Shown here: positions 23,089 to 30,930 of the stretch, one piece after another
Layout: every line of letters starts with the position of its first letter
How positions within the stretch are numbered: the first letter of the stretch is position 1
Assembly: GCA_964468725.1 (NCBI GenBank)
Contig: CAYXVU010000051.1
Span: 1-30,930 of the forward strand
Direction of reading: 5' to 3'
Length of the DNA: 30,930 bases
Source: CAYXVU01 sp964468725
GTDB lineage: Bacteria > Acidobacteriota > Blastocatellia > UBA7656
Notes under the pieces: model-generated
Databases searched by the model: none
The model's input: the letters and a program-made list of their open reading frames with translations, nothing else
What the model was told of the DNA's origin: nothing
Made by a program: the position numbers and the translations under genes

Positions 23089-23140
23089 GGATTCGCTCCA
23101 ACCGGCGAATCCGGAGCTATTGTAGAAACGCTTCGTTTCT
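23089..23140. other. Two adjacent hairpins before the LanC-like gene
   Basis: GGATTCG (23089-23095) pairs with CGAATCC (23106-23112) over a 10-nt loop, and AGAAACG (23124-23130) pairs with CGTTTCT (23134-23140) over a 3-nt loop. Both arms are perfect. There is no T-tract, so they may be RNA processing or partial-termination structures separating the NTF2-like genes from the LanC-like gene. Confidence 0.4.
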
Positions 23141-23177
23141 GGTTGGTGACCATCGGCGTTGGTAAGGAAGAGTAGCG

Positions 23178-24635
23178 ATGCGAAGAGGCCTGCAAAAGAT
23201 TCCATACCTCAGCTTGGCGATTTGCCTGTTGAGTTGTCTGATTTGGGCAAAAACCGCTTTCCCGGCTTGTGAGTTCAAGCCTCTCGAAGGGCTGCCCCTG
23301 ACAGCCGATTTATCAGGGGCGCAATGTCTGCCGCCTTCGCAACCTGCCACCTATCTTGCAGCGGCCACGCAAGCCGCGAACTGGATTCGCTCAACTGCTG
23401 ATGGCGCGTCGAATCAGACCGCCTGGCCGGATGATGCTCTCGATGGTCAAGAAGTCTCTCTTGACCTCGGTTCCGGCGTGGCGGGAACGACGCTCTTTTT
23501 TCTCTCGGCCTATCGCGCCACGCGCAGCGCCACCGACTTGCAAGAAGCCCGGCGCGGCGCGGATTACCTGCTCGCTAACTTGCCGAACAAACTTGAAGAC
23601 AGACCGGGTTGGTCAGCAGCCGGTCTATATGGCGGCATCGCAGGAGTCGGATATGCTCTGCATCAAGCCTTCAAAGCAACCGGGGATCGGAAGTATGAGC
23701 GCGGCGCAAGGCAGTGCCTAATGATGCTGCACGCTGCCGCGCAACGAGATCAAGACGGCGCGGCATGGAATCAGGCAAACGATATTTTAAGCGGCAATGC
23801 CGGAATTGGCCTCTTTCTTCTCTGTGCCGCCGAACAACTTGGCCACGCGCCTTCGAAACCGTTAGCCATCGAAGCTGGCAGGAAACTTCTCAAACGCGCG
23901 ATTACCGAGTCGGGAGGATTGACCTGGAGGCGCAGCGAAGATCGGGAGTTTATTCTGCCGAACTTTTCACACGGCGCGGCAGGTGTCGGCTATTTTTTGG
24001 CGACGTTGTATCAACAGACCAAGAGAGCAGAGTTTTTGCAAGCAGCCATCGCCAGTGCTCGATACTTGCAAGCCGTCAGCAAACAAGATAACGGAGGATT
24101 CCTGACTCCCTATGGTTGGCCGGACAGAGGATGGGAACGCCCCTATGACATTGGGTGGGCGCATGGTCCTGCGGGCACTGGGCGACTCTTTTTTCGACTC
24201 TGGCAGATTACCAAAGACCCGCACTGGATGAATCTGGTCAGGGCGTGTGCGCGCAGTCTGCTGCAAAGCGGCATGCCGGGACAACCGCTCTCGCATTTGG
24301 GCAGCACGCCTTTTGAGATCAGCACACGATTTGGCACGGCGGGCGTAGCCGATTTCTTACTGAGCCTGTATGGTGAAACCAAAGAGCCGCGCTATCTCGA
24401 ATTTGCCCGCCTGCTGATTGATGACCTGATGAGAAGATCGGCGCACGATGCCAACGGCAGGTGGTGGCCGATCACCCGCATGGCGTTTATGCCAAAGAGT
24501 GGTAAAGCGGCAGCCTTTACAGGATATTTTTATGGCGCAGCCGGATATGGGCTGTTGCTGTTGCACCTTGATGCTATTGAGCGCGGCAAGGCGTGGGATT
24601 TCGCCTTGCCGGATAGCCCCTTTGGAAAACCGTGA
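23178..24635 (+). CDS. Secreted LanC-like alpha/alpha-barrel protein without the zinc site
   Basis: A 485-aa protein. It has a signal peptide (residues 1-30, LSLAICLLSCLIWAKTAFPA). The body has seven Gly-rich turn repeats typical of the LanC toroid: GSGVAG (98-103), GGIAG (152-156), GNAG (206-209), SHGAAGVGYFL (264-274), AHGPAGTGRLF (328-338), FGTAGVADFL (385-394) and YGAAGYGLLLL (452-462). True LanC cyclases bind zinc through Cys in a WCxG motif of repeat 5 and Cys-His in repeat 6. Here these are W-A-H-G and R-F-G, so the zinc ligands are gone. No lantibiotic precursor or dehydratase gene is near. It is more likely a periplasmic glycosidase-like or binding toroid than a lanthionine cyclase. 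It follows two exported NTF2-like proteins on the same strand. Confidence 0.88.
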   Translation: MRRGLQKIPYLSLAICLLSCLIWAKTAFPACEFKPLEGLPLTADLSGAQCLPPSQPATYLAAATQAANWIRSTADGASNQTAWPDDALDGQEVSLDLGSGVAGTTLFFLSAYRATRSATDLQEARRGADYLLANLPNKLEDRPGWSAAGLYGGIAGVGYALHQAFKATGDRKYERGARQCLMMLHAAAQRDQDGAAWNQANDILSGNAGIGLFLLCAAEQLGHAPSKPLAIEAGRKLLKRAITESGGLTWRRSEDREFILPNFSHGAAGVGYFLATLYQQTKRAEFLQAAIASARYLQAVSKQDNGGFLTPYGWPDRGWERPYDIGWAHGPAGTGRLFFRLWQITKDPHWMNLVRACARSLLQSGMPGQPLSHLGSTPFEISTRFGTAGVADFLLSLYGETKEPRYLEFARLLIDDLMRRSAHDANGRWWPITRMAFMPKSGKAAAFTGYFYGAAGYGLLLLHLDAIERGKAWDFALPDSPFGKP

Positions 24636-24656
24636 TGACCAATAAGCAGACAGTTG

Positions 24657-25661
24657 CTATGCCTGCGACTCGACCGCTTTGGGTTCTTTCTTTCGCGGTC
24701 GCCACTTGATGCGCCGGAAGAGAAACCGCAGCAAGAAGAAGCCCGGCAGCCCGATGAAGATGGCGATGGGGAGCAGCACGATGACGAATTGAATCAAGCC
24801 GGTGATGATGGCGGCGGCTGTGTCTATGCCGTCGCCAAAGGCGCGTTTGACATCGTACCAAAAGCCGCGCGTCGTTGCCGTGACCACCGGCGTAGGCGTT
24901 TGCAAGGTGACGGCGATGGTGGAGAGTGCGGCGCGATTTTCGAGGAAGCGGCGACGCCCTTCGAGGCTTTCGATCTGGCTGCGAACTTCTGAAATCTGCT
25001 CTTGCACGTCCAATGCGTCGGAGACGCGACTGGCGCGTTTCATGATTTCGAGGAACTGCGCTTCGAGGGCTTTTTTAGCGCGGATGCGGGCTTCGAGATC
25101 AATATACTCTTCCGTCACATCTTGCCCGGTGGTCTTATCGCTGAGCACGCGCGAGCCGGTTTGACGAATGGCTTGCACGGCGGCATCGAATTGCGGGGCG
25201 GGCACGCGCACGGTGACGATGACGATTTGACTCGGTTTGTTGAGAACGCGCGCGTCGTTTTGTTTGAACTCGGAAGTGACGACGAAACCGCCGAGCGATT
25301 CGGCGAGCGACGCGATCTTTCGCTGACCTTCAGTCGGGTCATCGCTTTCCAGAATCATCTCGCCGTTGCGAATAATTTTGCGTTCGGTGAGTTGCGGTTG
25401 ATTCTGGATGTTGTCTGCGGCTTGCAGCGATACCGGGCTGGTCGCGGCTTGGTCGGATGGTTGAGGCGCCTTTGCGGCTGGGGCGATTTTGCCGATGGTT
25501 CCTTCTCCCCTCAACGCAGCCGTATCCTCATTGGCAGACTGCGGTACGGATGCTGCGGTTTGGGGCTCTTCGACAATTTCTCTGTTTCGTGAACCTCGTA
25601 AAGAGCAAGCGGCAATCGGGCATAGGAGCAGAAAGACCAGTAATGATTTTGCGAATTTCAT
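24657..25661 (-). CDS. DUF4349-domain lipoprotein with C-terminal membrane anchor
   Basis: A 334-aa protein from ATG 25661, with GGAGGT about 5 nt upstream; the longer frame to 25829 reads into intergenic repeat. The lipoprotein signal is MKFAKSLLVFLLLCPIAAC (Cys19). A low-complexity region follows to about 90. The DUF4349 domain covers about 90-260: ERKIIRNGEMILESDDP, KIASLAESLGGFVVTSEF, VTVRVPAPQFDAAVQAIR, VTEEYIDLEARIRAKKALEA and a coiled coil (ALDVQEQISEVRSQIESLEG). A TM segment (about 287-312, FVIVLLPIAIFIGLPGFFLL) and a basic tail end the protein. The family is of unknown function, often envelope-associated. Its stop is 21 nt from that of the LanC-like gene (convergent). Confidence 0.93.
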   Translation of the reverse strand: MKFAKSLLVFLLLCPIAACSLRGSRNREIVEEPQTAASVPQSANEDTAALRGEGTIGKIAPAAKAPQPSDQAATSPVSLQAADNIQNQPQLTERKIIRNGEMILESDDPTEGQRKIASLAESLGGFVVTSEFKQNDARVLNKPSQIVIVTVRVPAPQFDAAVQAIRQTGSRVLSDKTTGQDVTEEYIDLEARIRAKKALEAQFLEIMKRASRVSDALDVQEQISEVRSQIESLEGRRRFLENRAALSTIAVTLQTPTPVVTATTRGFWYDVKRAFGDGIDTAAAIITGLIQFVIVLLPIAIFIGLPGFFLLRFLFRRIKWRPRKKEPKAVESQA

Positions 25662-25802
25662 CTTGACCTCCACCACTGAGAATCTCATGCACGGAGTTGT
25701 TAGTTTCAACGCTCGTTGCTTCGGTTGTCTGCAAAAAAGTTTGCGGCGTACATACAGATTGCAGCGTCTCATCCCAAATGGCAAAACAAAATGAGAACCG
25801 TT

Positions 25803-25871
25803 GGTTGAGCGGCGGTCTTTGACCGCCATCCTTTGCGCGCGAGAACGGCGGTCAGAGACCGCCGCTCAACC
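25803..25871. repeat. Nested REP-like inverted repeat
   Basis: Two 25-bp arms (25803-25827 and 25847-25871) are inverted copies with a single mismatch and a 19-nt loop. Each arm starts GGTTGAGC and itself contains a small hairpin: GGCGGTC-TTT-GACCGCC on the left and GGCGGTC-AGA-GACCGCC on the right. This nested structure is typical of REP/BIME-type elements mobilised by RAYT transposases, or of MITE ends. It sits in a divergent region, so it is not a transcription terminator for a flanking gene. Confidence 0.75.
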
Positions 25872-25968
25872 ATCTTACCTTAATTCGCAACTCGGTATAA
25901 CCTGGCGTCACCCTCCTGCGAATGAGAATGCTTCAAGAAAAGCCAATAAAAATGGGCAGTATTGTGCT

Positions 25969-25997
25969 TTACGATTCAATTTTGCTTCCTTTATAAT
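25969..25997 (+). promoter_or_regulatory. Candidate promoter for the surface-protein gene
   Basis: A perfect TATAAT (25992-25997) lies 122 nt before the GTG start. The -35 region at 17-nt spacing reads TTACGA (25969-25974), a poor match. It is the best -10 in this divergent region and would give a 5' leader of about 115 nt. Confidence 0.35.
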
Positions 25998-26119
25998 CAC
26001 CTTCCCGCAGGCAAAACGAAAGCGGTTGATTACTCAGGCAAAACATTCCACATCTCGCATCTGTCGAATTTGCAGTTGCCTGTAGCCCCTTAACTTTGAT
26101 CTGAAGGAGTGGCAAAACT

Positions 26120-28915
26120 GTGAAACCCATCATCACGAAGCTCATGCCCGCCTGCGCGCGACGGCAATGGCGGATCGGTCTGGCAATGGCTATCGCGCTT
26201 TTGATTGTCGCAGCCAACTGGCTGCCGCTGAGTCAGGCGAGCAACCCGACTGCCTCTATCCCTGTGCCGGTCACGGATACTTGCCTGACCGCAACCGTCA
26301 TTAGCCCTGCATCGTTGCCCTTCACCGAAGATGCAACGACCATCGGCGCGGCTAATGACGTTGATCCAAGCGCTGGCGGGTGTACGGCGGGGCCGGGGCC
26401 GGATGTGATTTACCGATTCACTCCTTCGGTGACTGATACCTATACCATTGGCGTTACGCCGGTCAGCGGTCTTTTTGATGTCAGCCTCTATGTGGTAACG
26501 GACTGCTCAAGCGTCAGTACCAGTTGCGTGGTCGGAGCGAATATTGGAACCATCGGGAAGAGCGAAGTCGTTATGCCTACGCTGATCTCCGGCACGGCCT
26601 ATTTCATCATCGTGGATAGTCCGATCAGCGGCAACTCCGGCGATTTCCATTTCGCCTTGCGGCGCGGCACGCCTGCCAATGATGCCTGCGCGACGGCGGA
26701 AGTCATTGATCCGAGCCGCTTGCCGTTCTCCGCAGCCGGTTCGACCTTCGGCGCGGCAGACAATTTGCGACCCAATGCCTGCGTCGCTTCCAATCGTGAT
26801 GTTGCGGGACCGGAAGTGGTCTATAGCTTTACGCCGAGCAATTCACAAACCTATCGGATTCGCGTCACTCCCGAAGGGAATTTCAACCCAGTCGTCTACT
26901 TCTTCACCAACTGCACGACCTTTGCCGGTTGCCGCAGCGCTAACACGTCGGGTGGCGGGGAAGTCGAAGAACTGCTCGGCTCACTGCAAGAAGGCACAAC
27001 CTATTTCATTGGCGTGGATGGCAGACAGGATAACAGCGGGCAAGAGATTGGCGACTTTACCATTGAAGTCATCCCGACCATTCCCATCCCGCCCGATGCA
27101 CCGACCAATCTGATGGCCACGGCGATCAATGGCAATCGTATAGATTTGACGTGGGCGGACAACGCCGACAACGAACTCGGATTCCGCATTGAACGCAGCC
27201 TCGATGGCCAGAATTTTCAAACCGTCGGAACCGTCAACCCAAATGTGACGGCCTTTAGCGATACGACGGTCGCTGCCAATACGACTTACTTTTATCGGGT
27301 CTTCGCCTTCAATAATTTCGGCTCGTCTGCTGCGTCGAACGTCGCGTCAGCAACCACACCCGAACCGCCGCCGCCGCCTGTACCCGTTATTCAGGTGACG
27401 CCCGATATGGTTGATTTCGGAACTGTCGGCACTCAACCGGCAACCCGAACCGTCACCGTCCGCAACATCGGAGGCGCGACGCTTACGATCACGGCCATCT
27501 CCGATCCGGCAGCGCCGTTTTCGATTGTTGATAAACCGACCTTGCCGTTGATGCTGGCGACCAATCAATCCGTAGACTTGACGGTGCGCTTCGCTCCGGC
27601 ATCCGCGCAGACCTTTACGAGCGCCTTCACCGTCACCAGCAACGCGCCTGCGGATGCGATCTTCACTGTGAATCTGCGCGGCGTCGGTTCGGTCACTCCT
27701 GTGCCCAATCTCGATTTTGGGTCGCTGCTCTTAAACTTCACATCGGGCGAAGGCGCTATCGCAATCGAGGTGAAAAACACCGGCGACGCCGATTTGTTGC
27801 TTGCCAACATTCAAGGGCCGCAATCTCCGTTTGCCGCATCCGGCGCGCCGCCGCTGCCGACGATCATGGAACCCGGTGAAAGTTTCGTCTTGACCGTCTC
27901 CTTTTCACCGCCCGCTTCGGGCATCTTTATCGGCGTGATAAATTTCCTCAGCAACGATCCCGATCAGACCATCGGCGTCTTGCGCTTGCGCGGCGTGAGT
28001 ACTCCGGAAAATGAAGTTTTGAAGTTGAAGGCTCCGGCGCAAATCAGCATCGTTGCGGGCACTTCAAAGACTTTGAATGTTTTAGCTGCCAATGGCACCA
28101 ATGCGAATATCCAATTGTCGGCAACCTCGTTGCAAGGGGCGACCTTCACCGACCGCAGCAGCGGGCGCGGCGATCTGGTCTACAATCCGGGAGCCTCTGC
28201 CAGCGGACGCGTATCGGTGACCTTCACCGCGCGCGATTCAGCGAATCGCATGAAATCGGTACTCTGTTTGATCACCATCTTACCGGCAGCCGACACCCAT
28301 AATGTGCAGATTGTTTTGACGCCGCCGGAAACCGCTTCCAATCCGCCGACCGGGGTTGCGGCCAATGATCTTTCGATTACGCCGCTTGGATTCGAACCGC
28401 TCGCCGCACCTAACCTTGAGCCTGCCGTGGCTGCGGGATTGATCGGCTATGCCATCTATCGGTCGAACAATGCCAACGTTGTCGAATCGCTGGCGAACAT
28501 CGTCGGCATTATTCCGGCCAATCAAACTACCTTTACCGATACCGTGCCTGCGCCCGCCGGTTCGACGCAACTTTTCTTCTATTCGGTGACGGCGCTCTAT
28601 CAAACTGGCATCGAAAGCGGCGGCTCGAATGAAACCTCAACGGCTCCGCGCATTGTCGGCTTGCAATTTCGGAAGAAAGGCTTGCGCTTCCAAGCCGCCA
28701 ATGCGAACTTTGCTGTCGGCGCGGTTTTGATTCTTAATGGCACACAAACCTTTACGCTGACGCGCGACGGCGACCTCCTCGTCGTTGATAAAAATGCGCG
28801 CAGCACACCGGGGAATCTACGCATCCGCGACATCGTTAGAACGGGCACGACGAACAACGTTCAAGGGCATAATCCGAACGGAGTCGTGTCGAATACCGTG
28901 TCAATCACACGGTAA
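26120..28915 (+). CDS. Large secreted surface protein: PPC-like, fibronectin III and choice-of-anchor D domains
   Basis: A 931-aa protein from GTG 26120, with GAAGGAGTGG upstream. The signal sequence is long (about residues 1-41, IGLAMAIALLIVAANWLPLS). Two related PPC-type beta domains follow (about 50-180 and 187-320): each begins DxCxTAxVIxPxxLPF, has YRFTPS or YSFTPS and TYFI/AYFI cores, and carries paired cysteines. A fibronectin III domain follows (about 328-412: APTNLMATAINGNRIDLTWA). Two choice-of-anchor D/ASPM-HYDIN-like domains follow (about 420-625: VTPDMVDFGTVGTQPATRTV and LDFGSLLLNFTSGEGAI). The remainder has a CARDB- or Fn3-like stretch and a C-terminal beta domain (FAVGAVLILNGTQTFTL). 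No sorting motif is evident. It is probably exported and adhesive or structural. Confidence 0.9.
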   Translation: MKPIITKLMPACARRQWRIGLAMAIALLIVAANWLPLSQASNPTASIPVPVTDTCLTATVISPASLPFTEDATTIGAANDVDPSAGGCTAGPGPDVIYRFTPSVTDTYTIGVTPVSGLFDVSLYVVTDCSSVSTSCVVGANIGTIGKSEVVMPTLISGTAYFIIVDSPISGNSGDFHFALRRGTPANDACATAEVIDPSRLPFSAAGSTFGAADNLRPNACVASNRDVAGPEVVYSFTPSNSQTYRIRVTPEGNFNPVVYFFTNCTTFAGCRSANTSGGGEVEELLGSLQEGTTYFIGVDGRQDNSGQEIGDFTIEVIPTIPIPPDAPTNLMATAINGNRIDLTWADNADNELGFRIERSLDGQNFQTVGTVNPNVTAFSDTTVAANTTYFYRVFAFNNFGSSAASNVASATTPEPPPPPVPVIQVTPDMVDFGTVGTQPATRTVTVRNIGGATLTITAISDPAAPFSIVDKPTLPLMLATNQSVDLTVRFAPASAQTFTSAFTVTSNAPADAIFTVNLRGVGSVTPVPNLDFGSLLLNFTSGEGAIAIEVKNTGDADLLLANIQGPQSPFAASGAPPLPTIMEPGESFVLTVSFSPPASGIFIGVINFLSNDPDQTIGVLRLRGVSTPENEVLKLKAPAQISIVAGTSKTLNVLAANGTNANIQLSATSLQGATFTDRSSGRGDLVYNPGASASGRVSVTFTARDSANRMKSVLCLITILPAADTHNVQIVLTPPETASNPPTGVAANDLSITPLGFEPLAAPNLEPAVAAGLIGYAIYRSNNANVVESLANIVGIIPANQTTFTDTVPAPAGSTQLFFYSVTALYQTGIESGGSNETSTAPRIVGLQFRKKGLRFQAANANFAVGAVLILNGTQTFTLTRDGDLLVVDKNARSTPGNLRIRDIVRTGTTNNVQGHNPNGVVSNTVSITR

Positions 28916-29118
28916 TTTGTGAACCGAAAACCAGTGGCCAGTGGCCTGACGCTGTCAGAGGTTGCTAGTTGAAGGTTGAAGGTGAGGGATGAAGAGAAGC
29001 GCGAGAGAATGAGACGATGAGATAGCGGCTCGTCTTCTCCTCATCCAAACCTGTCAACTTTCATCTCTCAGCCTTTGGCTGCAGCAGTCGGCTGGCCATA
29101 TCTTTTTAGGGAGAGGGC
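28916..29118. repeat. Purine/pyrimidine inverted-repeat element with a tandem 7-mer
   Basis: The gap contains the tandem CCAGTGG-CCAGTGG-CC (28931-28946). GGATGAAGAGAAG (28987-28999) and CTTCTCCTCATCC (29034-29046) are 13-bp inverted arms with one mismatch. A purine-rich stretch (28969-29025) is followed by a pyrimidine-rich one (29030-29072), with outer weak pairing of TTGAAGGTT-type and AACTTTCA-type words. It ends before AGGGAGAGG, the ribosome-binding site of the peptidase gene. Confidence 0.55.
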
Positions 29119-30807
29119 ATGCAACGACTTCATCGAACCGTCACGATCATCCTGCAACTGGCTCTGATTGCGGCGCTCACCGGCAATTTGGCTTTCGCGC
29201 AACGCGCCAAAGGGCGCGACCGCATCACAACACAAGAACTCAAGGATTGGCTTTCCTACTTCGCTTCGGATGAATTCGAAGGGCGCGATACCTACAGCGA
29301 AGGGCTGGGAATGGCCGCCTATTATCTGGCGACCCAACTGAAATCGTTTGGCGTTAAACCGGGCGGCGACAATGGCTCCTACTTTCAACGTGTCGCCGTT
29401 CAGGGCGTGAAAGCTGAAAATCAATCTACGTTGACGGTCGAAGTCAATGGGCAGTCGCGCACCTTCAAGAACAAAGAAGGCATTGACTTTGCCATGAATG
29501 TCGGCAGCAAACGCTCGTTTACAACCGACCAGATTGACTTTCTCGGCTATGGCCTGAGCGCCGCCCCGGCGCACGATGATCTGGCAGGCAAAGCCATCAA
29601 AGGTAAAGTCGCGCTCTTTCTCGGCGGCATCGGCGGCCCGAAAGGGTTAGACCGTAGCTATGCGCGATTGATGATCAATCGCGGGCGCACGTTAATTGAG
29701 CAATACGGCGCAGCCGCTTGCATTGGGCCAGGCGCGGGAACGACGGGCATGGTGATGACATCAGGGCGCAGGCCGAACCAGATGGAAGGCATAGACTTTT
29801 CGACTGTGCAAAATCTGCAAGCGCCCGCAGCGCCGAGCCTCACAGCGCAAGAAGCGTTCTTCGAATTTTTATTGAGCGCGTCGGATGTCAAGTATGCGGA
29901 GTTGAAAGCCAAAGCCCTGGCCGGAGATCCGCTGCCGCACTTCACGCTCAAAAATGTTCGCCTCACCTTCAATCTCGATGCTGAGTACCATATCGTGAGG
30001 ACGCAATACACGCGCAACGTCATCGGCATCATCGAAGGCTCCGATCCCCGGTTGAAAGAGACCTTTGTTGCTTTCGGCGCGCATTACGATCATGTCGGCT
30101 ATTCGGACAGCGAGATTGCGCAAACTCCGAACGGGCTACGGCTGCGCAACGGGCGCGGGCGCATCAATGACCCGACCGACAGAATTTGGAATGGGGCGGA
30201 TGATGATGGGTCGGGTTCGATTGGCATTCTGGCGGTCGCTAAAGCCTTTGCGACGGGAAGAAAACCGAAACGCTCGTTGATCTTCATCTGGCACGCCGGA
30301 GAAGAGCGCGGTCTGTTGGGTTCGCGCTTCTATGTTGACCACCCAACCGTGCCGCTCGACAAGATCGTTGCTCAGATCAACATTGATATGATCGGGCGCA
30401 ACAAAAACAACCTTGATGAGTATGCCAACAGCGTCTTCATCGTCGGCGCAGACCGCATCAGCACTGAACTGCATAATCTGACGATTGACGCCAATGCAGC
30501 GCTTGTCAAACCGCTGACCCTCGATTTCGAGATGAACGATTTGGGTGACCCTGAACAGATTTATTACCGCAGCGATCATTACAGCTACGCAGCCAAAGGC
30601 ATTCCCATCGTCTTCTTCTTCACCGGCGTGCATCCCGACTATCACGCCAACACCGATAGTGCCGAAAAGATCAACTTTGACAAGATGACGCGCATTACGC
30701 AGATGGTTTACGAACTTGGAGAGCGTGTGGCCAACCTCGATCATGCTCCGGTGCGCGACAATCGCGGCCCGCGCATGGGTAAGGGGAGCGCCGGAAAACT
30801 AGAGTGA
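29119..30807 (+). CDS. Secreted M28-family zinc metallopeptidase with PA-like insert
   Basis: A 562-aa protein with a signal peptide (residues 1-27, LIAALTGNLAFAQ). The N-terminal region has LASDEFEGRDT-type sequence (YFASDEFEGRDTYSEGLG). A PA-like insert covers about 130-290 (AAPAHDDLAGKAIKGKVALF). The M28 catalytic core has the co-catalytic zinc ligands: His/Asp in FGAHYDHVGYS (about 319-329), Asp in WNGADDDGSGSIG (about 356-368), Glu pair in WHAGEERGLLGS (about 392-403), Asp in INIDMIGR (about 420-427) and His in HANTDSAEKI (about 513-522). It would act as an aminopeptidase on peptides in the periplasm or outside. AGGGAGAGG precedes ATG 29119. The C-terminus is short and basic. Confidence 0.94.
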   Translation: MQRLHRTVTIILQLALIAALTGNLAFAQRAKGRDRITTQELKDWLSYFASDEFEGRDTYSEGLGMAAYYLATQLKSFGVKPGGDNGSYFQRVAVQGVKAENQSTLTVEVNGQSRTFKNKEGIDFAMNVGSKRSFTTDQIDFLGYGLSAAPAHDDLAGKAIKGKVALFLGGIGGPKGLDRSYARLMINRGRTLIEQYGAAACIGPGAGTTGMVMTSGRRPNQMEGIDFSTVQNLQAPAAPSLTAQEAFFEFLLSASDVKYAELKAKALAGDPLPHFTLKNVRLTFNLDAEYHIVRTQYTRNVIGIIEGSDPRLKETFVAFGAHYDHVGYSDSEIAQTPNGLRLRNGRGRINDPTDRIWNGADDDGSGSIGILAVAKAFATGRKPKRSLIFIWHAGEERGLLGSRFYVDHPTVPLDKIVAQINIDMIGRNKNNLDEYANSVFIVGADRISTELHNLTIDANAALVKPLTLDFEMNDLGDPEQIYYRSDHYSYAAKGIPIVFFFTGVHPDYHANTDSAEKINFDKMTRITQMVYELGERVANLDHAPVRDNRGPRMGKGSAGKLE

Positions 30808-30850
30808 TCGGTATCGAGTAGCCATAAGAAGAAGCACAACTTTTCGTCAC

Positions 30851-30894
30851 GAGGCGAGCTGCAACCCCAACCAGAAAGAGTTGCAACTCGCCTC
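30851..30894 (+). terminator. Hairpin after the M28 peptidase gene
   Basis: GAGGCGAGCTGCAAC (30851-30865) pairs with GTTGCAACTCGCCTC (30880-30894), one mismatch in 15 bp, over a 14-nt loop. It lies 44 nt after the stop. No T-run follows (TGAGTGCAGCC), so it is at best a factor-assisted or non-canonical terminator. Confidence 0.45.
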
Positions 30895-30930
30895 TGAGTG
30901 CAGCCTACGCCGATTTACCACAGCGGCTTG

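Larger units (their letters stand above)
25662..26119. other. Divergent intergenic region with palindrome and candidate promoter
   Basis: About 458 bases between the DUF4349 lipoprotein (-) and the surface protein (+), with no supported gene. It holds the nested palindrome at 25803-25871 and a TATAAT hexamer at 25992-25997 on the plus strand. The stretch 25872-26040 is more AT-rich than its surroundings. GAAGGAGTGG (26102-26112) precedes the GTG start of the surface protein. Confidence 0.6.

Noticed and set aside
23178..24635. Lantibiotic biosynthesis cluster suggested by the LanC-like gene
   Set aside because: There is no precursor peptide, dehydratase or transporter nearby, the zinc ligands are missing, and the protein is exported.
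25803..25871. Transcription terminator
   Set aside because: It lies between two divergent gene starts and no T-tract flanks either side.

Overview
The window (30,930 bases, GC-rich, standard bacterial codon use) looks like chromosomal DNA from a free-living, Gram-negative, aerobic-type bacterium. The gene set points to Acidobacteriota, perhaps Blastocatellia: a propeller-type sensor, a zinc-ribbon/SUMF-like membrane protein, LytS/LytTR regulation, a secreted M28 peptidase, a large choice-of-anchor surface protein and a small microcompartment locus. That placement is inferred from gene content only. No rRNA, tRNA, CRISPR array, integrase or transposase gene was recognised.

Region 1 (1-6311, all minus strand). 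Read in transcription order: pspA (PspA/IM30), a two-TM coiled-coil protein, an AAA+ ATPase, a site-specific DNA methyltransferase, a BglII-family restriction endonuclease, and the N-terminal part of a secreted or membrane propeller sensor that runs off the left edge. The ATPase, methyltransferase and endonuclease overlap by GTGA stop/start junctions. A membrane-remodelling module (PspA plus a Vps4-like ATPase) is therefore fused at operon level to a Type II restriction-modification system. This is the most unusual arrangement in the window.

Region 2 (6691-15556). Long-chain polyprenyl diphosphate synthase; a zinc-ribbon/TM protein with a SUMF1-like domain that lacks the formylglycine-generating cysteines; a periplasmic-sensor plus HAMP protein with no output domain; a small secreted protein; an SH3-like lipoprotein; a secreted beta-lactamase-fold serine hydrolase; and, on the minus strand, a Fic-fold protein whose catalytic histidine is replaced by glutamine.

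Region 3 (15696-19885). A minimal bacterial microcompartment locus: a class II aldolase with a linker and amphipathic C-terminal helix (candidate encapsulation peptide), one hexameric shell protein (BMC-H) and one pentameric vertex protein (BMC-P/EutN). A transglutaminase-like protein and glutamine-dependent NAD+ synthetase (nadE) follow.

Region 4 (19912-24635). A LytS-type histidine kinase overlapping a LytTR response regulator, then a separate promoter with an overlapping palindrome, two tandem exported NTF2-like paralogues, and a secreted LanC-like seven-repeat barrel without the LanC zinc ligands.

Region 5 (24657-30930). A minus-strand DUF4349 lipoprotein, a divergent intergenic region holding a nested REP-like palindrome, a 931-aa surface protein (PPC, Fn3 and choice-of-anchor D domains), and a secreted M28 metallopeptidase followed by a hairpin.

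At least six intergenic gaps hold related-looking degenerate elements: a purine-rich half followed by a pyrimidine-rich inverted half. Two of them end in an identical 11-nt junction that includes the next start codon. They look like a dispersed repeat family.
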